Source: Cryptomeria japonica (taxonomy: Eukaryota > Streptophyta > Pinopsida > Cupressales > Cupressaceae). Taken from it: a stretch of 64,000 bases of DNA. The translations under genes were made by a program, and so were the position numbers. This document shows, one piece after another, positions 12,437 through 23,815 of the stretch (the stretch's first letter is position 1; every line of letters starts with the position of its first letter). The stretch covers positions 766,056,483 to 766,120,482 of the forward strand of contig NC_081414.1 of the NCBI RefSeq assembly GCF_030272615.1, written 5' to 3'. A model generated the notes under the pieces. That model did not search any database. It worked only from the letters and a program-made list of their open reading frames with translations, and was not told the DNA's origin.

Positions 12437-12562
12437 GAAATCGGATATCCGATTTTCTGAGACTTTTATATTTAGACAGCGACAGTCCCGTGAGTCATTT
12501 TTAACTCATGGGTCGCGCGAATTTGTCAAAATCCGATATCCGCTCTATCCGATATCCGGTTT
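12437..12562. repeat. Left subterminal motif block
   Basis: Contains AAATCGGATATCCGATTTT, then AAAATCCGATATCCG and TCTATCCGATATCCGG. These are palindromic or inverted versions of the terminal motif. Between them is a small hairpin (CCCGTGAGT / ACTCATGGG). It lies just upstream of the accessory gene and could be both promoter region and transposase-binding region. That role is inferred. Confidence 0.55.
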
Positions 12563-12778
12563 TTTCACAAAAAAATTGCTAAAAAATTGATTTAGAGGTA
12601 AGAATTTTGTCGTTTTGAATCATTTTCATTCATTTTTTGTATTTTTTGTGAATGTTTATTTGATTTTTCATTGAAAATATGGTTTTTTTTCATGAAAACT
12701 AGGTTTTTTTAAAATCAAATACCTAATTGTTTAAATTTGTTAACTAAATTTAATTGTTTACATTCAATTAGGTTAAAA

Positions 12779-14701
12779 ATGGGAGATAACAATGAAAACA
12801 CTGACCAACCACAACTGCAACAAGCAAACCCTCATTCGCCAAACCCCCCTCAATTCAAGATTTGATTGCACAAAATTTGAATGAATTGAGGGGGATTGCA
12901 GAAGTATATCGTAGGATCCCTCGTCTAAACCCATTGTTTGATCCTCTCACGTTGATTGTAAAAAGTATGGAAATCATGACTGAGGAGCATGATGCCGCCC
13001 TTTTGTGGTGAGATTCTATGAAGGAAAAATATGCAGATGGCTTGTCGTATAAGGATATCAAGGATCTTGAGATATCCAAAGCCGAAATTGCCTCATTGTT
13101 TGTCAATCCCCGTACTGGTCAGCCTGTAGATCCCAAAAAAACAAAACTTTCTATCAAATGGTGCACAAATGATGGCATTGTGAAAAACTTTTGGGATCAT
13201 TGGTGGATGGTTTTTGACAAACCACCCAACAACAATCTTGATATCCCCTTCTATTTCATAAAAAAATTGTATGCTGAGTTTGTTTTATAGAAACATGTGA
13301 ACTACTTTGACATCCAACCTTTCTAGGGCGTAGGTTTAGGTATGCCCCAAAATAGACCTGGGACAGTCAGAGTAGTCTAGGGCTCATATGCCCCCCCTCC
13401 TCTTGTTGATCCCCCACTTGCAGTTCAGCATCCTGATATCATTTGTGAGGCGGCTTCATGGACCATATCGACTATTCACTCTTTGAGTAGCCTTTTGGTT
13501 TCTCAGGCTGCGTCAGTAGCTCGGCCTACTTTTGATGGTAGTGGTGCATCGAGTGGTGCTAACACGTCATCCTTGGCTCCACACATATGCGTGCCACATA
13601 GTTGTGTCATGTGTGGGCATGTATTCTTGGGTCTAGTTGGATAGCCCATTGATCCTGCTGTGGACAGTGCAGATTACGAGGTGCATGAGATGCATGATGC
13701 ACCAGAGGTTATTACACAGACTGGAGGATACCCTGGGGAGTCCTCACATGCTAGAGGCAAGGAGGCACCATCATCATACATTGATGATGTATTGCTAAGA
13801 TTTGTGTTTTCACAATTCATGTTATATTTTAGTTAAATATTTATAAATTAGATAATATTAAGTACTAATTTTTATTTACATGGTCTATTTAACAGTTGAT
13901 GACCGAGGATGAGTTGAGACAGATTCAGGAGGGCAGCTTGTCGGCCATTTAATTTGGCCTCGATAGCTTGACGGTACATATATTATTGCACCTAGTCGTT
14001 TGTATTTTATTGTACATACATGCTCGTCATTTATATTTGTATTAATTAGATTATGTAGTAACTTGCATGTATATCTTATTTTACTCTTGTAGGGCACAAG
14101 CAGCACGAGTGTGGTGCAGTGTGATCTAGGATCTGGTAGTGTAATTGGAGACAAGGGAAAGGTAATTGAATGCAAATATGATTGAATGAATAGTTTAAAT
14201 AACTTATAGTGGTTATACATGTCTAGACATAGATTGATAGTTTCATATACTTGTTGTGTATATATACAGAGAATCCTTGGCTTCACATCCTTGATGACTA
14301 CACCCAGTATACCTGAAGAAGAAGAAGAGATGCCTCAAGTAGATGTTGTTTATTTTATTTTTTGATTAGTAGATATAATTTGTTATTATCAGTGATAATT
14401 ATATGCTACCTTGTATCAATGTCATGTTTCTAAACATATGTAGGTTGTTTATGAAAATATTCAAAACATACCTCCTCTACCAAAGACATACATCAAGAGT
14501 CCTGCAAAGCTGAAGAGAAAATGTGGAGATGAGGTAAACATGAATAGTTCAATTAAATAGTTCATTTTTATGTTAACTTTTCGAATGTGAATTATATAAT
14601 ATAACTAATATTAATCATGGTTTGTTTTTCTTATGCAGGATCCTTCAGAGCCGAGCAGTGCGGTGAAGAGGATCAATTTTGATGATCCATCAGTAGCTTA
14701 G
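12779..14701 (+). pseudogene. Six-exon accessory gene of the transposon, broken
   Basis: No family recognised. Six exons fit together, all joined at phase 0 with GT-AG introns of about 95-120 bp: 12779-13788, 13896-13973, 14093-14161, 14270-14338, 14444-14533 and 14639-14701. Exons 2 to 6 are each an exact multiple of three. The first exon encodes a KKTKLSIKWCTNDGIVKNFW region with WDHWWMVF, then a Ser/Ala-rich stretch and a C-x2-C-like patch (HSCVMCGH). The later exons are acidic (PEEEEEMPQ) and then basic (SPAKLKRKCGDE), ending SVA and stop. Broken by a frameshift near 12860 and by stops at 13009, 13288, 13324, 13378, 13642 and 13950. It converges on the transposase gene. Confidence 0.62.
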
Positions 14702-15019
14702 GATGTTATAGATAGTTTTGGGATGCTTACATGTCTAGTTGGCATGTATATTTTGTATATGGACATACATTCATGTATTTAGACATACATTTTGTTTCAG
14801 TTGGTGTTTATGCCATATTTATGTATGGACATACATTTGTAATCATTCGACATTTTTATATATACAAAAGTTGATATTCGATCATATAAATTGTTGCTCA
14901 TCTGTGTGTGGTGTTATCATGGAAATCTTTAATCTTCATTCCAATAATTAACAATGGTTAATATTGGCTATTTAATGAACAATACAATTCATTTCATTTC
15001 ATCGTAAGTGTTGTTTTTA
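14702..15019 (+). other. 3' flank of the accessory gene
   Basis: AT-rich DNA with three loosely repeated ATGGACATACATT.. units (14758-14850). Probably the 3' UTR and polyadenylation region of the spliced gene. No further exon is seen. Confidence 0.4.
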
Positions 15020-15207
15020 TAATGAATAATATAATTCATTTAATGAACAATATAATTCATTTAATGAACAATATAATTCATTTAATGAACAATATAATTC
15101 ATTTAATGAACAATACAATACAATTTATTTAATGAACAATACAATTCATTTAATCAACAATACAATAAAATTCATTCAATGAACAATACAATTCATTTAA
15201 TGAACAA
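15020..15207. repeat. AATGAACAATATAATTCATTT tandem array
   Basis: About eight copies of a ~21-bp unit (core TTTAATGAACAATATAATT) in direct tandem, with small length changes. The unit contains an internal near-palindrome. Non-coding. Confidence 0.9.
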
Positions 15208-16353
15208 TACCCTACGCATGCTCCTGTTTTGCCCCCCCACTCGATCGAACGCTCGGGGTCATACCCTACTGGCGTCGTCCCTTGAGCGCCCTAAGTGCTC
15301 AAAATTGTCAAACTTTGACGGGCCCTAACTCAGAATCTGTGGCACCTGCGAATGATCCATTTGAACCTATGAGGCCACAAGAGGGGTCCCTACAAAAGCC
15401 TATCTCGGTATTTCAAGTTGCCCTACGGTTTTATTAGGGCAGCAATTTTTTGGTTGGCAAAAAAATCGTCAGTCTCACTCAATGGAATGTTGTCGCCTAG
15501 TCAATTTCTTGTTCAGCTCATCACGATGATGAACCGTCAGCTCCGACATGTCCAGTTAGGCATAATTACCCTATGCATGCTCCTATTTCTCCCCCCCACT
15601 CGATTGAACGCTCGGGGTCATACCCTACTGGCATCGTCCCTTGAGCACCCTAAGTGCTCAAAATTGTCAAACTTTGACAGGCCCTAACTCAGAATCTATG
15701 GCACCTGCGAACAATCCATTTGAACCTACAGGGCCACGAGAGGGGTCCCTACAAAAGGCTATCTCAGTATTTCAATTTGCCCTACGGTTTTATTAGGGCA
15801 GCAATTTTTCGGTTGGCGAAAAAATTGTCAGTCTCACTCAATGGAATGTTGTCGCCTGGTCGATTTCTTGTTCAGCTTGTCGCAATGATGAACCGTCAGC
15901 TCTGACATGTCCAGTTAGGCATAATTACCCTACACATGCTCCTATTTCCCCCCCCCCACTCGATCGAACGCTCAGGGTCATACCCTACCGACATCGTCCC
16001 TTGAGCGCCCTAAGTGTTCAAAATTGTCAAACTTTGACGGGCCCTAACTTAGAATTTGTGGCACCTACGAATGATCCATTTGAACCTACAGGGCCATGAG
16101 AGGGGTCCCTACAAAGGCCTATCTTGGTATTTCAAGTTTCCCTACGGTTTTATTAGGGCAGCAATTTTTCGGTTGGCGAAAAAATCGTCAGTCTCACTCA
16201 ATGGAATGTTGTCACCTGGTCGATTTCTCGTTCAGCTCGTCGCGATGACGAACCGTCGGCTCCAACATGTCCAGTTAGGCATAATTACCCTACGCATGCT
16301 CCTGCTTTGCCCCCCCCCCCCCTCGATCCGACGCTCGGGGTCATACCCTATGC
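15208..16353. repeat. 359-bp satellite, three copies and a partial fourth
   Basis: Unit starts at 15208, 15567, 15926 and 16286 (each TACCCTA(C/T).CATGCTCC), so the period is 359-360 bp. The units are closely similar. The fourth stops after GGTCATACCCTA. Compared with its surroundings the unit is GC-rich and contains a C7-C12 run followed by CTCGAT. Small ORFs occur in each copy, but in different frames because the period is not a multiple of three, so they are not taken as genes. Confidence 0.92.
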
Positions 16354-17147
16354 ATGTGACATCCATGAAGGGATATGAAGGGATATTTTGTAAACAATCA
16401 GAAACCTTTAATGATAATCAAGTTGAAGCCTTGAGATTTATGCAATATGGTTCAAGTCCAAAACTGTACCCTGAGAGCTTTTTGATTTTACTTATGTCTT
16501 GTGTATTATAATAAAGACCAATTTGCCAATGTGACATCTTCATATGAGAGAAAAACTTCATTTTATCTCAATACAGTTGTACCTATTTCATTATTAGAAA
16601 AAATAAATATACAAAGATCTGTTATTAGTATCCTCTAGATTATGGTTTTGAATTGATGTTCTCAATTAGTTATTATCTGTTCAGCTTTTCTTCATAAGGC
16701 ACAACAATCTGGTGGTTATCATATGAGGACAACCATCCATGACTTTCAAAGTAATTGATATTTATTCCTACACCTCACACTCACAAAATTAATAATAAAA
16801 TGACATTTATGATTCATCAAATGCTGACAAAGTCTAATCAAAGTTCAACTTCAAGATGTATACAACATATCATATTCAACTTCAAGATGCATACAACTTA
16901 CCATATTCAAGCTCATGCCAACCACCACTTGGATATTGTTATATGTCGATTAAAGTACAATATATGTAATAAAACCATATAGTCTTACAAAAAAACCATC
17001 ATAGACCATCTATGTCGATTAAAGTATAATTCATTTGTAACAGAGGCACACTCACAATCTGAAGTTGCAAAGCCCTGTGGGAAGAATCAAATTAGAAATT
17101 TATTAATCTGACTCATACTACTGTCAGAAGCATCAAAGATGCTACTG
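16354..17147. other. Transposon interior without recognised gene
   Basis: AT-rich DNA with no clear ORF. A short direct repeat (TTCAACTTCAAGATG(T/C)ATACAAC) occurs at about 16845-16890. Confidence 0.45.
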
Positions 17148-17560
17148 CTAGAGAACACCATGCTCCATTGTGGAGAGAATATTAGGTGCATCTGATGTCA
17201 GCATCTGAAAATGAAACAATGTTATTCGATTGCCAAAATCTAACTGACTTTATTTTATAAACCATTAATGAATAAAAATAGACAAGGTTACCTGAGTGAA
17301 AGTTCGATGACCACTTTGACTAGTAGATGTTGATGTTGAAGGTCCAACATTAACCTATTTACCTAACTATCAATGTCAAATGTTTGATTCAATAGATCAT
17401 CCATCATGACAATTTGATCCACTGCAGATGTGTCCTGGCCACATGCATTTGAATCATCTTCATGATAATAAATACAACAAGACCCACAATTTAATCTCAT
17501 TAATGCAAAAAGGAATATGTACCATCACCAAGAGAGGGTCTCGTCAACAATGAATGATCT
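17148..17560 (-). pseudogene. Possible spliced minus-strand exons downstream of the transposase
   Basis: Three pieces look like exons on the minus strand. One, about 17560-17525, reads FMLDHSLLTRPSLGD. One, ending at 17292 with CAG before GTAACC, reads DDSNACGQDTSAVDQIVMM and, after a frame break, VGPSTSTSTSQSGHRTFTQ. One, starting at 17204 after TTTTCAG, reads MLTSDAPNILSTMEHGVL and stop. The 17292/17204 junction is phase 0 with good splice signals. This may be a small third gene or an alternative 3' end of the transposase transcript. The family is unknown. Confidence 0.3.
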
Positions 17561-18093
17561 AGCATGAACCTGTATTTTTAAGAATTCTTAGTCTACACAT
17601 AAAATGCATGGATGAACATAACGGATTTATGATAATCACTTCAACTGAAATGCATGATAATAAATGAAAAGGTGGGATCATATACCATTAAAATACATCC
17701 CTTCAAATTATATCAACAGAACCCACTATGTTGATGCAAAAATCGTAATGTGATACTGTTGTATATCATCAAAAAATACCTTCATGAGCATAAAGGTTAT
17801 GCGATAATTATATCATAAAAAATTATCAGATAGTGTTCTCTAATAACAAAAATTGTAAAGCTCATCAAATGCATGATAATAAGTCGTGTTGCAAAAATAC
17901 ATCCCTTCCAATTATATCGAGTGTACTCACTATGTGCATGCAAAAACCGTGTTGCCAAAAAAAATGTTCATTAATAGACCTGCATTTTGAACACATCCTT
18001 AATATACACGTAACAAACTTGAACATTAAGGTTTAATGATCATTGTTTGAAATGGAATGCATGATAAAAAAATAAGGCACCATTAAAGACCTA
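17561..18093. other. Diverged direct repeats between exon-like blocks
   Basis: Two to three diverged copies (about 190 bp apart) of a stretch with ATGCATGATAATAA, AAATACATCCCTTC(A/C)AATTATATC and an ACTCACTATGT-like block. No ORF of note. Confidence 0.45.
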
Positions 18094-21000
18094 CTACTCA
18101 AGTGTGCCTGAAGGGTCATCTCTTTGTTTAAGAGTATCCAGTATTGCTTCATGATCAGCAGTAGTCACTGTCCATAGCTCTTTGGTCTTCATTTTTGCTT
18201 GATGCTTCAACAACTTGACATTTGTAGCTATAATAAGGTGTGAATACATTATAATGGTTTTGTGTCTCTCATAGTCTTCAAATGCAAGTATGCCATTCTT
18301 TCTAATCATGTATGTTCGCAACCAAGTTCCCACAACAACAACTAAACCTGTAGGATATGTGAACCCATCATCATCTGTCACTGGTTGTGTTAGCTTTTGT
18401 TTTCCCTGTACACATCGTGCCAACCAATATTCTGATCTCTCTTCATTCCCTTGCAGTGCAACAACTAAAAAAACATGTCCTGGTTGTACAAGATCTGATA
18501 GACGATCATACTCAAGTGAACTTTCCATGTCATCATTTGATAAGGATATTGTTTAAGATAAAGGAGTTAGATAGTGGGGAACCCACGTATCAACCCACTC
18601 ACTTGACTCGCACTCATCCCAATCACACTGAAGACAACTCTGACAAAAGCAAGCCAACGCTCGTGTCCAAATGGTCCATGTACTTGCATCTGAGCTGAGA
18701 AATGAATGCATCTTTGAAGAATCTTTAATTGTTTGACAATCCAATCTATCTCCTACTGTTCCCTCCTCAACCAACCAAAAGAATCTGCTCACTGTTAAAT
18801 CAAGAGTACCTCCATGTGACAATGCTGAACTACACCAATCAACAATAGAACATGCATCAGAGAAATTTGCACCTGAAATCCTCAATTGCTCCTTAACTAG
18901 AGCTCTCTTCAAACATGCACCTGCTCCATCATGCTCTCCCTTCCCATGCCCCACCTCAAAAAAACACCAAATATGAGGTATACACCTCTCCACATGCATT
19001 CTACTCAACCAATAAAACATACACGCATTCCTGAATTGACCCATACAGTTATATGACCATATTATATGTCGATCAATTGCAATATCTTTCTCATGCAAGA
19101 ACTCAAAAAAATTCTCGAAAGAATGTTGCACATACTCGGAGGAGTGTGATCGATAATCGCTCATATAAAAATGATACTCCCTAATTATCTTCATGTCCTC
19201 TTCTGTACTATCAGGAGCATGTCTATATGTAATGTGAACAAAAATAGCAATCTGGACTGAATTGTAGTACTGAGACTGTACCTCATTCTGTGGTTGCAAT
19301 GTATAGTTCTCTGCAAAATCAACCACTGATACAATAGTGCCAATCGGGAAAGAGTTCTTACACATCTTGAACTATTGATCCAACCACTGAGACCTATGGG
19401 TGTGCCTTGCATACTTGTAGAAAAGATTTTCCTTAAAATCCACAATAAAATCAGCAATACTCACTTCTCTTGAGACTAATTCTCATCTAGAACCTTCACC
19501 TCCACTCTTCACAGTATATTTCACTATCCCATATCTTTTTTTCTCAACATAATTATTTCCAAACTTGTGTTCACCGCCCTCATGAAAACATGAAACAAAC
19601 TTTGACAACCCACTGCATTCTGAGCACTTCTCATTCAAACAATAATTTCTATAGAAATAGCAGCCATCATCTCTAGGGCATAAAAATAGATCTTGCAAGT
19701 CTCTTGATGATCTCAGAAATAACATTGCACCACACTCCTGCAACATCTCATTAGTATGCATCGTAGAACGAATATGACATAAAAGTTCATGGTACATTGA
19801 AAACTCCACATGGTACTTGCAACAACAGGTATTGCGAATCTTAAGAGGAACACAATAAAATGGTTTCAAAGATTCAAAGGCCCTTTGTGATATTTGCAAA
19901 GTTGGATGTAATTCACAAAACTTTTTGTACAACATTGTTTGGCTTGATTCCAAGAAATGTTTGGGATGCGGTGTGCGGTCTCGGTTGCCGATTCTTAATT
20001 TCAAAACATCCTTTAGATTGGGTGACACTCTAGAATTAGAGTGCCAAAATTGTTGAATATCTTCCTTCACATTGTCAGTCAACTTTCTATCAACACGTGG
20101 AAGCCTCCCACCAAATGCCCATGTATCTTGTTGAAGTGGATCGTCAAGTCTTTGTCTTCGTGCAAGTGCTCTATCCAAAGTTTTACGGTTTATGTTAAAA
20201 TCAACACAAGTTTGTCTCATTTGACAAGACTTCCTCAATTGATGGCTTACTAAGGAGGTTGTAATCACTCTTAGAGCGGCTCTCTTATCTCTTTCTTTGG
20301 TATTCTTTCCAATAGAATTGAGAGCGTCAAATAGATTTTTTGCAATAATAGAATTTCTCTCTGTTTTCTTGTTCATACGAATCTTCAATTTGTTTAGCAA
20401 TGGTCTCATCCTTATCATCTTTAGCAATTGAACAAAGATTTGGTATTGCTCGGTCAATGTCTTATTGCTAAAATTTTGGTTGAAAATTTTTGTAGCCCAC
20501 AACTGAACGGTTCTTGTTGACCTCTTGCCTTCAAGATTCGCAATAATGTTCTCATCGATTTCAAATAACCATTTTGGGGTTCTTGAAGGTCTTGGATTTG
20601 GAATTTGTCTTTCATCCATGAGAGGGTATTCATTTCTAAAGTAATTAGGTGTTACATATGGTTCACTTGGTGAGGCAATTCCACCTTCAATGTTAAATTT
20701 TTCCACATTTTCACCTCCTGTGTCAAAATTTTCCACATGTTGAGCATTTTCATTATCACTTTCAACATTTTCAAAATTTTCAATATTTTCACTTTCAAAA
20801 TCTACATTTTCATTTTCAATAACTTGTGGCACATTTTCCACATGTTGAGAATTTTCATTATCACTTTCAACATTTTCAAAATTTTCAATATTTTCACTGT
20901 CAAAATCTACTTTTTCATTTTCAATAACTTGTGGCACATTTTCCACATGTTGAGCATTTTCATTATCACTTTCAACATTTTCAAAATTTTCAATATTTTC

Positions 21001-21170
21001 ACTTTCAAAATCTACATTTTCATTTTCAATAACTTGTGGCACATTTTCAATTTCAATTTCCTCTTCAGTTGAAGTAACATTAGCAATATTTAACATACCT
21101 TGTCTTCTCCTCCTATGACATTCTCTATCTCTTTCTCTATACACTTCAACTTGGTCATTTGAAAGTTTTC
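18094..21170 (-). pseudogene. Transposase-like gene with DDE-type motifs, N terminus in gap
   Basis: One minus-strand frame runs for about 1,025 codons from the gap edge to 18094, with just three stops inside: TGA 19483-19485, TAG 19372-19374 and TAA 18553-18555. In order it has a basic YRERDRECHRRRRQG segment, three copies of a 35-residue acidic repeat and a region with TRTVQLWATKIF. Next come a Cys/His block (CCCKYHVEFSMYHELLCH), VVDFAENYTL, WSYNCMGQF, GHGKGEHDGAG and a C-terminal domain (18528-18094). Asp in DFAENY and Asp in HGKGEHDG fit first and third catalytic positions of a DDE enzyme. Proteins of this kind that I recall have S-D where this copy has S-Y. I suspect a Sola-like superfamily but cannot confirm it. 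Confidence 0.65.
20733..21047 (-). repeat. Three 105-bp repeats encoding a 35-residue acidic repeat
   Basis: Unit starts at 20733, 20838 and 20943, with period exactly 105 bp. Each unit encodes ENVPQVIENENVDFESENIE and 15 more residues, rich in Asn and Glu. Nearly identical copies with a frame-preserving period imply recent in-frame amplification inside the N-terminal half of the transposase-like protein. Confidence 0.93.
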
Positions 21171-21670
21171 NNNNNNNNNNNNNNNNNNNNNNNNNNNNNN
21201 NNNNNNNNNNNNNNNNNNNNNNNNNNNNNNNNNNNNNNNNNNNNNNNNNNNNNNNNNNNNNNNNNNNNNNNNNNNNNNNNNNNNNNNNNNNNNNNNNNNN
21301 NNNNNNNNNNNNNNNNNNNNNNNNNNNNNNNNNNNNNNNNNNNNNNNNNNNNNNNNNNNNNNNNNNNNNNNNNNNNNNNNNNNNNNNNNNNNNNNNNNNN
21401 NNNNNNNNNNNNNNNNNNNNNNNNNNNNNNNNNNNNNNNNNNNNNNNNNNNNNNNNNNNNNNNNNNNNNNNNNNNNNNNNNNNNNNNNNNNNNNNNNNNN
21501 NNNNNNNNNNNNNNNNNNNNNNNNNNNNNNNNNNNNNNNNNNNNNNNNNNNNNNNNNNNNNNNNNNNNNNNNNNNNNNNNNNNNNNNNNNNNNNNNNNNN
21601 NNNNNNNNNNNNNNNNNNNNNNNNNNNNNNNNNNNNNNNNNNNNNNNNNNNNNNNNNNNNNNNNNNNNNN
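21171..21670. other. Assembly gap of 500 Ns
   Basis: Exactly 500 undetermined bases, a conventional placeholder length, so the true size is unknown. The gap hides the N terminus of the transposase-like gene and part of the GA tract. Any ORF spanning it is artificial. Confidence 0.99.
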
Positions 21671-22018
21671 GGGAGAGAGAGAGAGGGAGAGAGAGAGAGG
21701 AGGGAGAGAGAGAGAGGAGGAGAGGGAGAGAGGGAGAGAGAGAGAGAGGAGGATAGGGAGAGAGGGAGAGAGAGAGGGAGAGAGAGAGAGGATGAGAGGG
21801 AGAGGGGGAGAGAGAGAGAGAGGAGGAGAGAGAGAGAGAGGAGGAGAGGGAGAGAGAGAGGGAGAGAGAGAGAGAGGAGGAGAGGGAGAGAGGGAGAGAG
21901 AGAGATAGAGAGAGAGAGAGAGGAGGAAAGGGAGAGAGGCAAAGAGGGAGAGAGGAGGAGAGGGAGAGAGAGAGAGAGAGAGAGAGCAGGAGGAGAGGGA
22001 GAGAGGGAGAGAGAGACA
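21671..22018. repeat. GA-rich purine tract
   Basis: About 350 bases of GAGAGG / GGAGAGAGG repeats, nearly pure purine on the plus strand. Its mirror, a CT tract, closes the minisatellite at 26126-26530. ORFs rich in Ser-Leu-Pro on the minus strand here are low-complexity artefacts. Confidence 0.95.
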
Positions 22019-23815
22019 CACAATATGACCCCTAACGACATGATTTGGTGTCTTAAGGGGTCTGATGGTGTCGTTAGGGGTCATATGGTGTCCATGAACC
22101 CTTATGACCTCTGAGGACACCATATGACCCATAATGACACCATATTGGGTCACTTTGGGTTATATTGTGTCCTAAGGGGTCATATTGTGTCTTAAGGGGT
22201 CCTATGGTGTCTTGTCCCAAGACACCATATGACCCCTAACGACACCATAGGACCCCTTAAGACACCAAATCATGTCATTAGGGGTCATATTGTGTCCTAT
22301 GACCTCATACAACACAATATGATCCCTAACGACATGATTTGGTGTCTTAAGGGGTCCTATCATGTCGTTAGGGGTCATATGGTGTCCATAGGGGTCATAT
22401 GGTGTCTTGGGACACCATAGGACCCCTTAAGACACAATATGACCCCTAACGACACAATATGACCCAAAGCGACCCAATATGGTGTCATTAGAGGTCATAT
22501 GGTGTCTTAAGGGGTCCTATGGTGTCCCAAGACACCATATGACCCCTATGGACACCATATGACCCCTAACGACACCATAGGACCCCTTAAGACACCAAAT
22601 AATATCGTTAGGGATCATATTGTGTCGTACGACCCCTAACGACATGATTTGGTGTCTTAAGGGGTCATATGGTGTCCATAGGGGTCATATGGTGTCTTGG
22701 GACACCATAGGACCCCTTAAGACACAATATGACCCCTAACGACACAATATGACCCAAAGCGACCCAATATGGTGTCATTACCGGTCATATGGTGTCCTAA
22801 GAGGTCATAAGGGTTCCCATGAACGCTTATGACCTCTTAGGACACCATATGACCCCTAACGACACCATCAGACCCCTTAAGACACCAGAGCAGGAGGAGA
22901 GGGAGAGAGGGAGAGAGAGACACACAATATGACCCCTAACGACATGATTTGGTGTCTTAAGGGGTCCGATGGTGTCGTTAGGGGGTCATATGGTGTCCCA
23001 TGAACCCTTATGACCTCTGAGGACACCATATGACCCATAATGACACCATATTGGGTCGCTTTGGGTTATATTGTGTCCTAAGGGGTCATATTGTGTCTTA
23101 AGGGGTCCTATGGTGTCTTGTCCCAAGACACCATATGACCCCTAACGACACCATAGGACCCCTTAAGACACCAAATCATGTCATTAGGGGTCATATTGTG
23201 TCCTATGACCTCATACAACACAATATGATCCCTAACGACATGATTTGGTGTCTTAAGGGGTCCTATCATGTCGTTAGGGGTCATATGGTGTCCATAGGGG
23301 TCATATGGTGTCTTGGGACACCATAGGACCCCTTAAGACACAATATGACCCCTCTACGACACAATATGACCCAAAGCGACCCAATATGGTGTCATTAGAG
23401 GTCATATGGTGTCTTAAGGGGTCCTATGGTGTCCCAAGACACCATATGACCCCTATGGACACCATATGACCCCTAACGACACCATAGGACCCCTTAAGAC
23501 ACCAAATAATATCGTTAGGGATCATATTGTGTCGTACAACCCCTACCGACATGATTTGGTGTCTTAAGAGGTCATATGGTGTCGTTAGGGGTCATATGGT
23601 GTCCATAGGGGTCATATGGTGTCTTGGGACACCATAGGACCCCTTAAGACACAATATGACCCCTAACGACACAATATGACCCAAAGCGACCCAATATGGT
23701 GTCATTAACCGGTCATATGGTGTCCTAAGAGGTCATAAGGGTTCCCATGAACGCTTATGACCTCTTAGGACACCATATGACCCCTAACGACACCATCAGA
23801 CCCCTTAAGACACCA
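21984..23815. repeat. Tandem duplication of ~904 bp inside the minisatellite
   Basis: The block 21984-22887 is repeated as 22888-23815 with very few differences. Both copies start with GAGCAGGAGGAGAGGGAGAG from the end of the purine tract and run through the same order of units. The second copy carries its own small piece of GA tract, so the duplication included the tract edge. Confidence 0.88.

Noticed and set aside
15418-16511. ORFs with shared PYGFIRAAIF sequence in the 359-bp satellite
   Set aside because: The period is not a multiple of three, so each ORF sits in a different frame and they cannot form one protein. They reflect repeat identity only.
19483-22041. An 852-codon ORF and overlapping ORFs crossing the N gap, starting in Ser-Leu-Pro-rich sequence
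   Set aside because: The Ns and the GA tract create the upstream half. Only the part below 21170 is real coding sequence.
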